Positions 8,101 through 15,996 are shown, counted from the stretch's first letter. The stretch: 64,000 bases of DNA from Flavobacterium rivuli WB 3.3-2 = DSM 21788 (GCF_000378485.1 NZ_KB899971.1:62001-126000), one strand, 5' to 3'. The notes: generated from the sequence alone by a model not told the origin. Program-made: numbers and translations.

Positions 8101-10155
8101 ATGATGAGCAACTCAGAATTTGGAAGTATTTCGTTTGATCTACCCAAGAATCAATCAAACGTCATCAAAGTGATAGGTGTAGGCGGAGGCGGGAGCAACG
8201 CGATCAATCACATGTTTAAACAGGGAATAAAAGGTGTAGACTTTATTGTTTGCAACACCGATTCTCAGGCATTACAAAGCAGCCCTGTACCTAACAAGAT
8301 ACAACTGGGCCTTGGCCTTACAGAGGGGCTTGGCGCAGGTGCTAACCCGGAGGTAGGACAGCAGGCAGCCCTTGAGAGCATAAACGAAATAGAAAAAATG
8401 CTTGACACCAATACCAAGATGATATTTATCACGGCGGGTATGGGTGGCGGTACCGGTACCGGTGCTGCGCCGGTTATTGCACAACTGGCAAAAGAGCGCG
8501 ATATACTTACTGTGGGCATTGTTACCATACCTTTTCAGTTTGAGGGTAAGGTGCGCCAAGAGCAGGCTTTAGCAGGTGTAGACAGGCTAAGGAGGCAGGT
8601 AGACTCGCTTATAGTAATTAACAACAATAAACTTAGGGAAGTGTATGGTAACCTTGGCTTTAAAGCCGGTTTCTCTAAAGCAGACGAAGTTTTGGCAACA
8701 GCCTCTAAAGGTATTGCCGAAGTTATAACGCACCACTATACCCAGAATATCGACCTTAAAGATGCCAAGACCGTATTGTCTAACAGTGGTACGGCAATAA
8801 TGGGATCGGCAATTGCAGCGGGCGATTCGCGCGCTAAAAATGCGATTGTAGATGCGTTGGATTCTCCGTTGCTAAATGATAACAAAATCACAGGCGCTAA
8901 AAACGTATTGTTACTAATTGTATCGGGTACTACAGAGATAACCATAGATGAGATAGGCGAAATTAACGACCACATACAAAACGAAGCAGGCCACAACGCA
9001 AACATCATTATGGGTGTGGGCGAAGATGAATCGCTTGGCGATGGTGTTGCAGTTACCATTATTGCTACAGGCTTTAATGTAGAGCAGCAAAATGAAATTG
9101 TTAATACAGAACCTAAAAAGATAGTTCACGCGCTGGAAGACGACCAGAAAATGGTACATAACCTAACGCAAAAAGCATTGTCTTCTTTTGATTTTTCTGC
9201 CGCTACAGAGCAGTATAAACCAGAAGTGAAAGCTGAACCGGTTGTTGAAGAAAAAATTGTTTTTGCGCTTGAGGAGGAAGTTGCCGAAAAAAAGCCCATA
9301 GCTGAAGCGGACACCGTTTCCACTTCGGAGCATATTAACAACCTTGATGTGTTTTTTGAAATAGTTGCCCCGGTTAGCGAAAGGCCAACACCAGCTCCGG
9401 TTGCGGTTGCACCAATTGCTGCCCCTGCACCGACACCGGTTTTTGAAGTTGCCCCTGCAGTACAGCAAATACCAGTTACACAGCAGCCTATTGCACAACA
9501 ATACCAGGCACCCGTTATTAAGGATGTAAGGGAAATTGAAGTTAGGGATCCTGAGTTTGTAATTGTAGAGAAAGCTGTGGAAGACCAGTATGCTTTTTCG
9601 TTCGACCTTTCTATAAACAATGTAAAGAGCGAAGAAAAGTTACTGTTTAACCTTAACGACGAAACGCGTAACATAAAAGTACAGGAGCCTGTACAAGTAG
9701 TACCGGTTACAGAACTTAACCAGGGTGGTGTTATTCGCTACTCTCTTGAGGAGTACCTTGAAAAAGAAAATGAGTTTTTAGATGCAAAGCCGGTAGCCAA
9801 GGTGGAAGAGCCAATTGCCGAAGAACTTAAGTTTACACTTAGGCAAACGCCAACCCCTCAGGTTAACCAGGCTCCTGTAGAAGAACTGTCTCCTATGGAA
9901 ATGACCATTGAAGACACACTTCGCCAAAGGGCTGAAGAGCGCAGGAGGAAAATGAAAGAGTTTAATTATAAATTCCACAATAATACGGCGAGGATAGATG
10001 AGTTCGAGAAAGAACCGGCCTACAAAAGGATGGGGATTGACCTTCATGATTCGCGCGTAGACAATAGCAAATCGCGACTGTCTTTAGGAACAGATAGTAA
10101 CGACGACTTACAGTTGCGTTCTAATAATTCGTTCCTTCATGATAACGTAGATTAA
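8101..10155 (+). CDS. ftsZ: FtsZ, tubulin-like cell division GTPase with long C-terminal linker
   Basis: FtsZ assembles the division ring. The tubulin signature GGGTGTG is at residues 115-121 from this start. The GTPase core ends near residue 330. It is followed by a region of about 300 residues rich in Pro, Val, Glu and Ala, then EPAYKRMGIDL and the end tail NSFLHDNVD. At 684 residues the protein is far longer than the roughly 380-400 of model FtsZ proteins, all of it in the linker. An upstream TTG at 8092 is in frame. I chose the ATG at 8101 because MMSNSEFGSISF is the usual beginning as I recall it in Flavobacterium. Confidence 0.96.
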   Translation: MMSNSEFGSISFDLPKNQSNVIKVIGVGGGGSNAINHMFKQGIKGVDFIVCNTDSQALQSSPVPNKIQLGLGLTEGLGAGANPEVGQQAALESINEIEKMLDTNTKMIFITAGMGGGTGTGAAPVIAQLAKERDILTVGIVTIPFQFEGKVRQEQALAGVDRLRRQVDSLIVINNNKLREVYGNLGFKAGFSKADEVLATASKGIAEVITHHYTQNIDLKDAKTVLSNSGTAIMGSAIAAGDSRAKNAIVDALDSPLLNDNKITGAKNVLLLIVSGTTEITIDEIGEINDHIQNEAGHNANIIMGVGEDESLGDGVAVTIIATGFNVEQQNEIVNTEPKKIVHALEDDQKMVHNLTQKALSSFDFSAATEQYKPEVKAEPVVEEKIVFALEEEVAEKKPIAEADTVSTSEHINNLDVFFEIVAPVSERPTPAPVAVAPIAAPAPTPVFEVAPAVQQIPVTQQPIAQQYQAPVIKDVREIEVRDPEFVIVEKAVEDQYAFSFDLSINNVKSEEKLLFNLNDETRNIKVQEPVQVVPVTELNQGGVIRYSLEEYLEKENEFLDAKPVAKVEEPIAEELKFTLRQTPTPQVNQAPVEELSPMEMTIEDTLRQRAEERRRKMKEFNYKFHNNTARIDEFEKEPAYKRMGIDLHDSRVDNSKSRLSLGTDSNDDLQLRSNNSFLHDNVD

Positions 10156-10175
10156 CTAACCCAAATGTGAACCTT

Positions 10176-10214
10176 AACCCGAAAATACTATGGTATTTTC
10201 GGGTTATTTTTTTT
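10176..10214 (+). terminator. Terminator of the dcw cluster
   Basis: A perfect 13-base-pair stem (AACCCGAAAATAC with its complement), a TATG loop and an eight-T run follow the ftsZ stop by 20 bases. This is a strong intrinsic terminator and marks the end of the division operon. Confidence 0.93.
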
Positions 10215-10242
10215 ATCTTCGCAGGCACAATTAAACGCAACT

Positions 10243-10692
10243 ATGAGTTTACTATTAGATATTAACGAGGGTATTAAAACTGCCATGAAGGCAAAAGATA
10301 CAGTTTCATTAGAATCGCTTCGTGCTGTAAAATCGGCAATTTTGCTGGCACAGACAGAAACAGGCGCTAAAGAAGAACTGTCTCAGGATGACGAAATAAA
10401 ACTGTTGCAGCGACTGGTAAAACAGCGTAAGGACAGTGCTAACATATACATAGGCCAGGGCCGCCAGGACCTTGCCGACCCCGAAATTGCACAGGCTGCA
10501 ATTATAGAGCAATTTTTACCAAAACAACTTACCGAAGAAGAAGTAGAAGCTGTGGTTAAAAAGATCATTGCTGATAATAACTTTGCCGGCATGGCCGATA
10601 TGGGTAAGGTTATGGGCATAGCCAGTAAAGAACTTGCCGGTACTGCCGATGGTAAGACTATATCTACGGTAGTAAAAAAATCATTAGCATAA
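10243..10692 (+). CDS. GatB/YqeY domain protein
   Basis: A 149-residue YqeY-family protein. The family resembles the tail domain of the amidotransferase subunit GatB and probably binds tRNA, but its role is not settled. The sequence shows the expected helical N-terminal part (KAKDTVSLESLRAVKSA) and the family block EIAQAAIIEQFLPKQLTEEE, then GMADMGKVMG. It stands alone after the ftsZ terminator, with TATCTTCG about 30 bases before its ATG as a possible -7 element. Confidence 0.9.
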   Translation: MSLLLDINEGIKTAMKAKDTVSLESLRAVKSAILLAQTETGAKEELSQDDEIKLLQRLVKQRKDSANIYIGQGRQDLADPEIAQAAIIEQFLPKQLTEEEVEAVVKKIIADNNFAGMADMGKVMGIASKELAGTADGKTISTVVKKSLA

Positions 10693-10697
10693 TTTTA

Positions 10698-10772
10698 ATT
10701 TCAGATTTCAGAATGTAGATTTCAGATTCCATGCTCATGGCAATCTTAAATCTGAAATCAAAAATCTGAAAT
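10698..10772. repeat. Inverted repeat of AGATTTCAG units abutting the tRNA gene
   Basis: Arms of about 31 bases (10698-10728 and 10742-10772), each built from repeated ATTTCAGA units, pair imperfectly around a CCATG-CT-CATGG centre. The right arm stops five bases before tRNA-Arg. It could fold at the end of the YqeY message or at the 5' end of the tRNA precursor. Confidence 0.65.
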
Positions 10773-10777
10773 AATTT

Positions 10778-10851
10778 GGCCGCGTAGTTCAACTGGATAG
10801 AATATCAGATTTCGGCTCTGAGGGTTGGGGGTTCGAACCCCTCCGTGGTCA
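10778..10851 (+). tRNA. tRNA-Arg (anticodon TCG)
   Basis: The cloverleaf can be drawn by eye. The acceptor stem is GGCCGCG with CGTGGTC (two G-U pairs), the D stem GTTC/GAAT, the anticodon stem TCAGA/TCTGA with loop TTTCGGC, and the T arm GGGGG-TTCGAAC-CCCTC. The discriminator base is A and CCA is not encoded. The anticodon TCG (10812-10814) reads CGA-family arginine codons. Confidence 0.95.
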
Positions 10852-10866
10852 CTATAAAAAAATGAA

Positions 10867-10900
10867 AGCCTGCAAAGTGTATATTTTGCAGGCTATTTTT
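10867..10900 (+). terminator. Terminator after tRNA-Arg
   Basis: Stem AGCCTGCAAA / TTTGCAGGCT with a short AT-rich loop, followed by ATTTTTA. The same ten-base stem is used by the beta-lactamase terminator at 51590-51613. Confidence 0.8.
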
Positions 10901-11108
10901 ATGGTTCGGCAAAATCTTTCTTGATTTTTTACTTTTACAAAGCTCCCATTGTTTGCAAGTAATTTTGGATCGAATCCCATTACGGTTTTTATTTTTTTAT
11001 CTATTGATCGGTTGAAATTACGACCATTCTTTGGTTTATCGACGCGAATGATAGCGAACAGGCAAAGCAAATCATCCCAGATAGAAAAGCAAATTTCATT
11101 AATCAAAT
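10901..11108. other. AT-rich stretch with no convincing gene
   Basis: Between the tRNA terminator and the decayed gene at 11109. A minus-strand frame of 87 codons (from 11115) runs through here into the terminator hairpin. It begins only four codons from the decayed gene's stop and resembles nothing I know. It may be a remnant of an older gene, but I cannot support it as functional. Confidence 0.4.
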
Positions 11109-11349
11109 TTAACACTGAATTAATACAACCACTTCATGAAGATCATCATTTACTTCATCATAATCTATTAGTTGAGCGAGCATTGGTAAATCTATATCAC
11201 AAGCTTTAGGTTTTTTGAATTATTTATACAGAAAACTACAAAACTATTTCTAACATCAGTTTCGGTGGCAACTCTTCCAGAAATAATTTCGTTTGTTTCC
11301 AATTTTTAAAATCAAATGAAACTAAATTATCAGCATTATTTTTATCCAT
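11109..11349 (-). pseudogene. Decayed small gene with two frameshifts
   Basis: Read on the minus strand from the ATG at 11349, plausible coding sequence moves through three frames. The first part reads MDKNNADNLVSFDFKNWK. It continues one frame over as ETNEIISGRVATETDVRNSF, and the last part contains LAQLIDYDEVNDDLHEVV and stops at 11109. Each break would need a single-base insertion or deletion. The product is unknown. It starts 34 bases after repeat element A, as the intact gene at 12233 starts 22 bases after element B. Confidence 0.5.
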
Positions 11350-11382
11350 ATTTAATTTTTAGATAGATGCTGATTTTGCTCG

Positions 11383-11515
11383 CGCATAACGCTCCGGCGC
11401 TTGGTGAGGTTGCGGAGTTCGGAACCGATTATTTCATGTTGAAGATAAAATCCCTTGCGAAACGTAATGTGAATTTACTGCAAAATTAGAAATCTTGCCA
11501 AACGCCTGTTGTGCG
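11383..11515. repeat. Cassette-like imperfect inverted repeat A
   Basis: A 133-base element, visibly richer in G+C than its surroundings. Its ends pair imperfectly: on the minus strand it begins CGCACAACAGGCGTTTGG and ends CCAAGCGCCGGAGCGTTATG. The outer seven bases GCACAAC and GTTATGC are complementary except for one wobble position. They approach the attC core pattern RYYYAAC / GTTRRRY with one deviation per side. It starts 11 bases past the stop of the gene at 11526. Confidence 0.55.
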
Positions 11516-11525
11516 ATAGTATTTT

Positions 11526-12233
11526 TTATTTATTCTGTCTTTTACTTTTACGTTTTTCTTTTTTATACTTTCTGTATTCTTCTTGTGTCATAATTTTGCT
11601 GACAACCATTGAACCACCATTGTATGAATAACTTCTAAATGGAATTTCTTTAGAAAATTGTTTGGATAGATTTTCAGAGTCACATATTCGATAAATCTCA
11701 TCTACAAATTTTTGAATTCTTTTCGCCTTTTCTAAATTTTCATGTGAGTTTGGTGACCAATAATTTTTAAAAGAATATTCAGTTTTGGTTTTGTATTCAA
11801 AAATATATTCTATTCCATCAAAACCGTGTTGCCAACCTTTTATAAATTTGTCACTCGGAATTTTATTTATTTCGGTCTTTTCAATGAGATTAATTATCTC
11901 TTTTGCAGTTTCACCTTTTAGATTAAAAGTCTTTTTAAAGTGTTTTTTTGAAAACTCGTCAACTTCATCTACAAAGTAGGTTAAATTTCCATTTATTAAA
12001 GTATCGTTTTTGGTAATTTCAATACAAGTCCCAAAACTCCAAAATTTAAAAACTATTTCATCTTTTTTACTTGAAATATCCTCAAAGTTATATTTTGTTA
12101 TTAACTCATTTTTGTATTTATTCCAATATATTGTATCACTATCTTTTGTGAGAATTAGCTTTTCAACTTTCGATTGTGAGAAAAGAAAATTTGAATAAAT
12201 TAGAAGTAGTATTTCAAACGTAATTTTTTTCAT
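11526..12233 (-). CDS. Exported protein of unknown function (cassette-like gene)
   Basis: The protein is 235 residues and I do not recognise it. The start chosen (MKKITFEILLLIYSNFLFSQ) gives a standard Bacteroidota signal peptide ending in FSQ. The frame also runs upstream through repeat element B, but that part is repeat DNA and not protein-like. The mature part is rich in Lys, Glu, Phe and Tyr, with no cysteine pairs or catalytic motif that I can see, and ends in a very basic tail (KKEKRKSKRQNK). Base composition is clearly more AT-rich than the neighbouring conserved genes, suggesting transfer. Confidence 0.7.
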   Translation of the reverse strand: MKKITFEILLLIYSNFLFSQSKVEKLILTKDSDTIYWNKYKNELITKYNFEDISSKKDEIVFKFWSFGTCIEITKNDTLINGNLTYFVDEVDEFSKKHFKKTFNLKGETAKEIINLIEKTEINKIPSDKFIKGWQHGFDGIEYIFEYKTKTEYSFKNYWSPNSHENLEKAKRIQKFVDEIYRICDSENLSKQFSKEIPFRSYSYNGGSMVVSKIMTQEEYRKYKKEKRKSKRQNK

Positions 12234-12254
12234 AATATGTCGTACAAGTTCTCG

Positions 12255-12364
12255 CGCTATAGGCAGTTTGGGATTAAAATCAGCGTTATCTTTCGGATTT
12301 ACCAAATCTGCCAAATACAAAACCAATTTTTTCATTAAGCCTAATACCCAAATTGCTCGTAGCG
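12255..12364. repeat. Cassette-like imperfect inverted repeat B
   Basis: A 110-base element whose 18-base ends pair imperfectly: CGCTATAGGCAGTTTGGG at 12255 and CCCAAATTGCTCGTAGCG at 12347. It lies between two minus-strand genes, 15 bases past one stop and 21 bases before the next ATG, the same arrangement as element A. From memory, very similar sequence occurs between small genes in other flavobacteria; I could not verify this. Confidence 0.55.
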
Positions 12365-12379
12365 TGTGTTTGCAGTAAT

Positions 12380-13327
12380 TTATTGTGTCTTCATAGGTTG
12401 TATTCCAAGTATTTTATTCGCATCGTCAAAAATTACTTTTATGATTGATTTTGGAACTTCATTTTGATCGTTTTCATATTTATATTGTAGCATTAAATAA
12501 TTTTGTTCCGTCATTGTCATTTGAAATCCTTTAAAAAATAGAATAAGCTTATTGTTAAAATCAATCATTTTCCTTAATTCTAATAATTGATTTTCAGTAA
12601 CAATTTGAACAACAAAGTCTGACAGATATAATTTTGCTTCAGTAAAATTGTTCTCTTTTAATTTTGTAATAAAATTTTCAAAGTTTTGGTTTGAATTTGA
12701 TACAGTTTTCTCATCTAGTTTTGGTTCTACTTTTTTCTTAATATTTTTTACGTAAAGTCTTATTCTATGAGTCGGATTTCTTGTAACAGAACCTTCTTTT
12801 TTAAAATAATTGGAAATAGCAGTATACATTTCGATTTCCAAACTGTCATTTGGTTTCCAAATATCTTTTCTATTTAAACCTTTAATACTTTCTATTTCTT
12901 TTATATCATCAAGATTTCCTTCAACTTTGCTTTTGCCATATTTATTAGTCAAAGTTTTTAAAAGGGCTTTATATTTGTCAATTAAGGCTTTATTGAACTC
13001 TTCAGATTTTACGTTGTTATCATTTTTTTCAAAATTGTAAACATCCCATTCATATAAAACTTGATTAATTGTAGAATCCTTTTTACTAAAAGAGTATTCT
13101 ACTAATAAATCTGGAATATTTTTCTCTTTTCTTTTATATATAAATGGCTGTGCGGAATCGTCCATCGCTATATAAGTTTGATTTGTATCAAATAATTCGC
13201 TGTTTAATTTATTTTCAAAACTTACAAAGTAATCAATTTTCTTTCCTTGTATTTCGGTTAAAATTTCTTGAGAAAAAGTTTGATTAAATTGAAAAACCAC
13301 TAAAGCTAAAAATATTATTTTCTTCAT
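12380..13327 (-). CDS. Exported protein, possible NTF2-like C-terminal domain
   Basis: 315 residues from the ATG at 13327 (an in-frame ATG four codons upstream is possible). The signal peptide MKKIIFLALVVFQFNQTFSQ is clear. The middle is Lys/Glu-rich and of unknown type. The last 100 residues (from NFENFITKLKENNFTEAKLY) look like the small helix-plus-sheet domains of the DUF3887/NTF2-like kind, a weak impression only. Base composition is strongly AT-rich. It is followed at once by repeat element B and is the first complete gene of the accessory patch in transcription order. Confidence 0.7.
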   Translation of the reverse strand: MKKIIFLALVVFQFNQTFSQEILTEIQGKKIDYFVSFENKLNSELFDTNQTYIAMDDSAQPFIYKRKEKNIPDLLVEYSFSKKDSTINQVLYEWDVYNFEKNDNNVKSEEFNKALIDKYKALLKTLTNKYGKSKVEGNLDDIKEIESIKGLNRKDIWKPNDSLEIEMYTAISNYFKKEGSVTRNPTHRIRLYVKNIKKKVEPKLDEKTVSNSNQNFENFITKLKENNFTEAKLYLSDFVVQIVTENQLLELRKMIDFNNKLILFFKGFQMTMTEQNYLMLQYKYENDQNEVPKSIIKVIFDDANKILGIQPMKTQ

Positions 13328-13371
13328 TTTTGTACGCATTTGTTTAAATTACCGCCAACTTGTATATATAT

Positions 13372-13428
13372 CTGACAATGATAGACATATATACTCTAAA
13401 TTGGATCGCTATGTCTGACAAATGTCAG
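13372..13428. repeat. Inverted repeat C upstream of the cassette-like genes
   Basis: CTGACAATGATAGACATA (13372-13389) pairs imperfectly with TATGTCTGACAAATGTCAG (13410-13428). The second arm itself contains the palindrome CTGACA-AA-TGTCAG. It is 44 bases before the ATG of the gene at 13327. It may be a third cassette boundary or an operator. Confidence 0.45.
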
Positions 13429-13516
13429 TGTTTTTTGTTTCAAAATAGGATATTATTTCATAAACCATCAAACGGACTTTTTGTTTATTGATTACTTTTC
13501 GTACTAATATTAGATA

Positions 13517-13576
13517 TCATTTAAAATCTTCAAATCCTTCATTAAATGGTTCGAATTCTGCACCAAGGTGGTCACA
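13517..13576 (-). pseudogene. Possible C-terminal remnant of a lost gene
   Basis: On the minus strand the frame reads DHLGAEFEPFNEGFEDFK followed by TGA at 13517. The acidic, aromatic-rich tail looks like real protein, but upstream the frame enters the terminator hairpin at 13581. At most a gene end has been left here. The rest of the 13328-13720 gap holds only repeat C and the terminator. Confidence 0.3.
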
Positions 13577-13580
13577 AAAC

Positions 13581-13622
13581 AAAACCGTATAACATTTATC
13601 AACAATGTTATACGGTTTTTTA
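13581..13622 (-). terminator. Strong hairpin after gldC
   Basis: A perfect 16-base-pair stem (AAAACCGTATAACATT and its complement) with a seven-base loop. T-rich sequence follows on both strands: TTTTGTTTTG for minus transcripts and TTTTTTATTT for plus. It most likely ends the gldB-gldC message and insulates it from the AT-rich patch. Confidence 0.8.
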
Positions 13623-13720
13623 TTTAGGTGTATTCTACTTAAGACTGATGTTGTAAAACAATGTTATTTACAACTAAAACACAAAGATCATAGTGCCCTA
13701 AGTGCTTTTTATACTATGTA

Positions 13721-14062
13721 TTAATGCTTTTTAAGCTCAAGTTTTTCGGCAAAATAATCGCAGAAATCCTTCATGGTTTCGCTCATTTTTTTGTCGCCTG
13801 TAGCGCGCTCAAACGTTTCAGACATTGAAACCAGCGTTTGATGAAAAAACAATTTCATTTCGTCTACCGGCATATCTTTTGTCCACAAGTCTATGCGCAT
13901 ACTTTCCTGCGGTTTACTGTCCCAAACAGAAAGCATTATAGCTTTAGTATCCTGGTCTACCACCCCACCATCACGGGCGGTCCAGCTTAGTTTTTCGGGT
14001 ACGCGGTTTTCGTCCAGCGCTACATCTATGTTTATTACCGATTTAAATATCGTATCTGCCAT
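13721..14062 (-). CDS. gldC: GldC gliding motility protein
   Basis: 113 residues matching GldC, a small cytoplasmic protein found with GldB in gliding Bacteroidota and needed for efficient gliding. Sequence blocks such as LSWTARDGGVVDQDTKAIMLSVWD are characteristic. The start codon overlaps the gldB stop by one base (TAATG), so translation is probably coupled. No signal peptide. Confidence 0.93.
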   Translation of the reverse strand: MADTIFKSVINIDVALDENRVPEKLSWTARDGGVVDQDTKAIMLSVWDSKPQESMRIDLWTKDMPVDEMKLFFHQTLVSMSETFERATGDKKMSETMKDFCDYFAEKLELKKH

Positions 14063-15027
14063 TACTTCTTAGGTTTGTATTTAGAATTATCAAAAATTGT
14101 TTTGGCATCGGCTGCCAATAGCTGCGGCAAAGTTACAGCTTTATTGTTTTCCATGTATGCCTTTACAATCTGCCAGCCCAGCCACTGCCCTATCCTACCG
14201 GGCGACTCTTCGTCAAAACCCAGGTAAAACTTACTAAAGGGCGCAGGGCTTATAAACCTGCCAATTAGCTTAGTATCGGTACTGTAAAACACTTTATTCT
14301 CTACAAAGTACTTCCATACTTCACTTTCGTTAGCCACAGCCCAGTCATACTTCTCTTTAGTATAGCCTATCTTATTATTATCGGCAACATCCGGTATAAG
14401 CAAATCTTTTATATATAACTCTTTACCAAAATATATCATTGCAGAGAGTAATGTATGGTCTCGCGGAGGTGCTATACTGCCCTGAGAAAATGCGGTAACC
14501 ACATCGGGCATTATTTGCGATGGTTCAAATTCTTCTTTTTGGTAAGCCGGGAAATCAACATAAAAACGATGGTTTTTACCAAGATAAAGGTCTAAAGATA
14601 TAAGTATAAGTGTATCGGCATAAATGGCACGATTGGCATAATCCATTTCAGATATAAGCGTTATAACCTTAGGCGTGGGTGCCTGCGGGTAATAATATTT
14701 AATGTGCTGCATAAGCGCAGCCATATCTTCTTCGAGAAAATTGGTGTTGGGAAATTTCTTATCCACTTCAGCATGCAGTTCCTGCAGCAATGGGTTTTTA
14801 ATTTTGTTAGTCCATACAGTATCGGCATTACCGGCCGGAAATAAATATGGGAACTGCTGCTTTACCTTAGGTAAATCCTGCGGGCTGCTGTTGTAAAAAA
14901 TATCATCAAAACGCTCTATAGCTATTTTGCCCACCTTTACGCCGGCTACCTTTTCTTCAACAACATTTTCTTTTTTACACGAAACGGCCAGCAGCACAAC
15001 GGCTATAAACAAGATATATTTTTTCAT
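14062..15027 (-). CDS. gldB: GldB gliding motility lipoprotein
   Basis: GldB is a lipoprotein essential for gliding and T9SS-linked motility in Flavobacterium. The chosen start MKKYILFIAVVLLAVSCKKE gives a lipoprotein signal with lipobox LAVSC. The frame runs 44 codons further upstream without looking like protein. The mature protein of about 300 residues shows the family blocks FPYLFPAG and GRFISPAPFSKFYLGFDEESPGRIGQWLGW. It is co-transcribed with gldC and divergent from nadE. Confidence 0.95.
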   Translation of the reverse strand: MKKYILFIAVVLLAVSCKKENVVEEKVAGVKVGKIAIERFDDIFYNSSPQDLPKVKQQFPYLFPAGNADTVWTNKIKNPLLQELHAEVDKKFPNTNFLEEDMAALMQHIKYYYPQAPTPKVITLISEMDYANRAIYADTLILISLDLYLGKNHRFYVDFPAYQKEEFEPSQIMPDVVTAFSQGSIAPPRDHTLLSAMIYFGKELYIKDLLIPDVADNNKIGYTKEKYDWAVANESEVWKYFVENKVFYSTDTKLIGRFISPAPFSKFYLGFDEESPGRIGQWLGWQIVKAYMENNKAVTLPQLLAADAKTIFDNSKYKPKK

Positions 15028-15077
15028 TTTAAGACTATATTGCTGATTTGTTTTAACAGGATTATTTAAATTTATGG

Positions 15078-15085
15078 CAAATATA
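15078..15085 (-). promoter_or_regulatory. Possible -7 element for gldBC
   Basis: On the minus strand TATATTTG matches the Bacteroidota -7 consensus TAnnTTTG about 50 bases before the gldB ATG. No good TTG is seen at the -33 distance, so this is only a candidate. Confidence 0.4.
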
Positions 15086-15114
15086 CATAACACAATTTTA
15101 TTATATATAACAGC

Positions 15115-15921
15115 ATGAGCACAGATACAAATTTTAAGGCAGAAGCCATTAACGAACATATAGTAAACTGGCTGCGCACCTATGCAGATAACGCTAAGGT
15201 TAAGGGTTTTGTTGTAGGGATATCGGGCGGCATAGATTCTGCCCTTACCTCATCATTATGCGCCCAGACCGGCCTGCCTACACTGTGTGTAGAAATGCCC
15301 ATACACCAGGCCGAAAGCCACGTAAGCCGCGCTAAAGAGCACATTAAGCTGCTTAAGGAGCGTTTTAGCAATGTATCGAGTGCAGAGGCTAACCTTACTA
15401 CTGTATTTGAAGACTTTAAAAATATGATGCCACAGGCAGAAAACCAGCATACTACAGATCTTACCCTTGCCAACACCCGCGCGCGCCTGCGCATGACCAC
15501 ACTTTATTACTTTGCGGGGATAAACAATGCACTGGTAGCCGGTACAGGTAATAAGGTGGAAGATTTTGGTGTAGGCTTTTATACAAAATATGGCGATGGC
15601 GGTGTAGACCTTAGCCCTATTGCCGACCTTACCAAAACCGAAGTGCGCAAACTGGCGCGACACCTTGACGTGCACGATGCCATACTTGTGGCTAAACCTA
15701 CCGATGGCCTTTTTGGCGATGACCGCAGTGACGAAGACCAGTTAGGGGCATCTTATGAGGAGCTGGAGTGGGCTATGGACCAGGTAAAAGCCGGGAAGAC
15801 AAAAAACGACTTCACAGGCCGTGAAAATGAAATTTTAACAATTTATACAAGGCTAAACACTGTTAATCAGCACAAAATGCAGCCTATACCGGTATGCGAG
15901 ATACCCTTAAATTTGAAATAA
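15115..15921 (+). CDS. nadE: NadE, NAD+ synthetase
   Basis: Amidates nicotinate adenine dinucleotide to NAD+, the last step of NAD synthesis. The 268-residue protein has the N-type ATP pyrophosphatase loop SGGIDS at residues 37-42, then TDLTLANTRARLRMT, GTGNKVEDF and PTDGLFGDDRSDED. It lacks the glutaminase domain of the long forms, so it probably uses ammonia. It is divergent from gldB; the same linkage is known in Flavobacterium johnsoniae. Confidence 0.95.
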   Translation: MSTDTNFKAEAINEHIVNWLRTYADNAKVKGFVVGISGGIDSALTSSLCAQTGLPTLCVEMPIHQAESHVSRAKEHIKLLKERFSNVSSAEANLTTVFEDFKNMMPQAENQHTTDLTLANTRARLRMTTLYYFAGINNALVAGTGNKVEDFGVGFYTKYGDGGVDLSPIADLTKTEVRKLARHLDVHDAILVAKPTDGLFGDDRSDEDQLGASYEELEWAMDQVKAGKTKNDFTGRENEILTIYTRLNTVNQHKMQPIPVCEIPLNLK

Positions 15922-15996
15922 AATTCTTTCATTCACAATACTTTAAGAAACTAATGGCTAACTTTACTGGTAAGTAAACCCTAAAAAACCTTAGTT

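Noticed and set aside
12234..12335. N-terminal extension of the gene at 11526 by 34 residues.
   Set aside because: The extension is entirely repeat element B and its edges; the internal ATG gives a normal signal peptide.
13548..13575. GGTTCGAA and GTGGTCAC, both found in the 3' end of tRNA-Arg at 10778-10851, suggesting an attachment-site copy at the far end of the accessory patch.
   Set aside because: The two eight-base matches are spaced differently from the tRNA, the T stem cannot form, and the bases also read as a plausible protein tail on the minus strand. No integrase is present.
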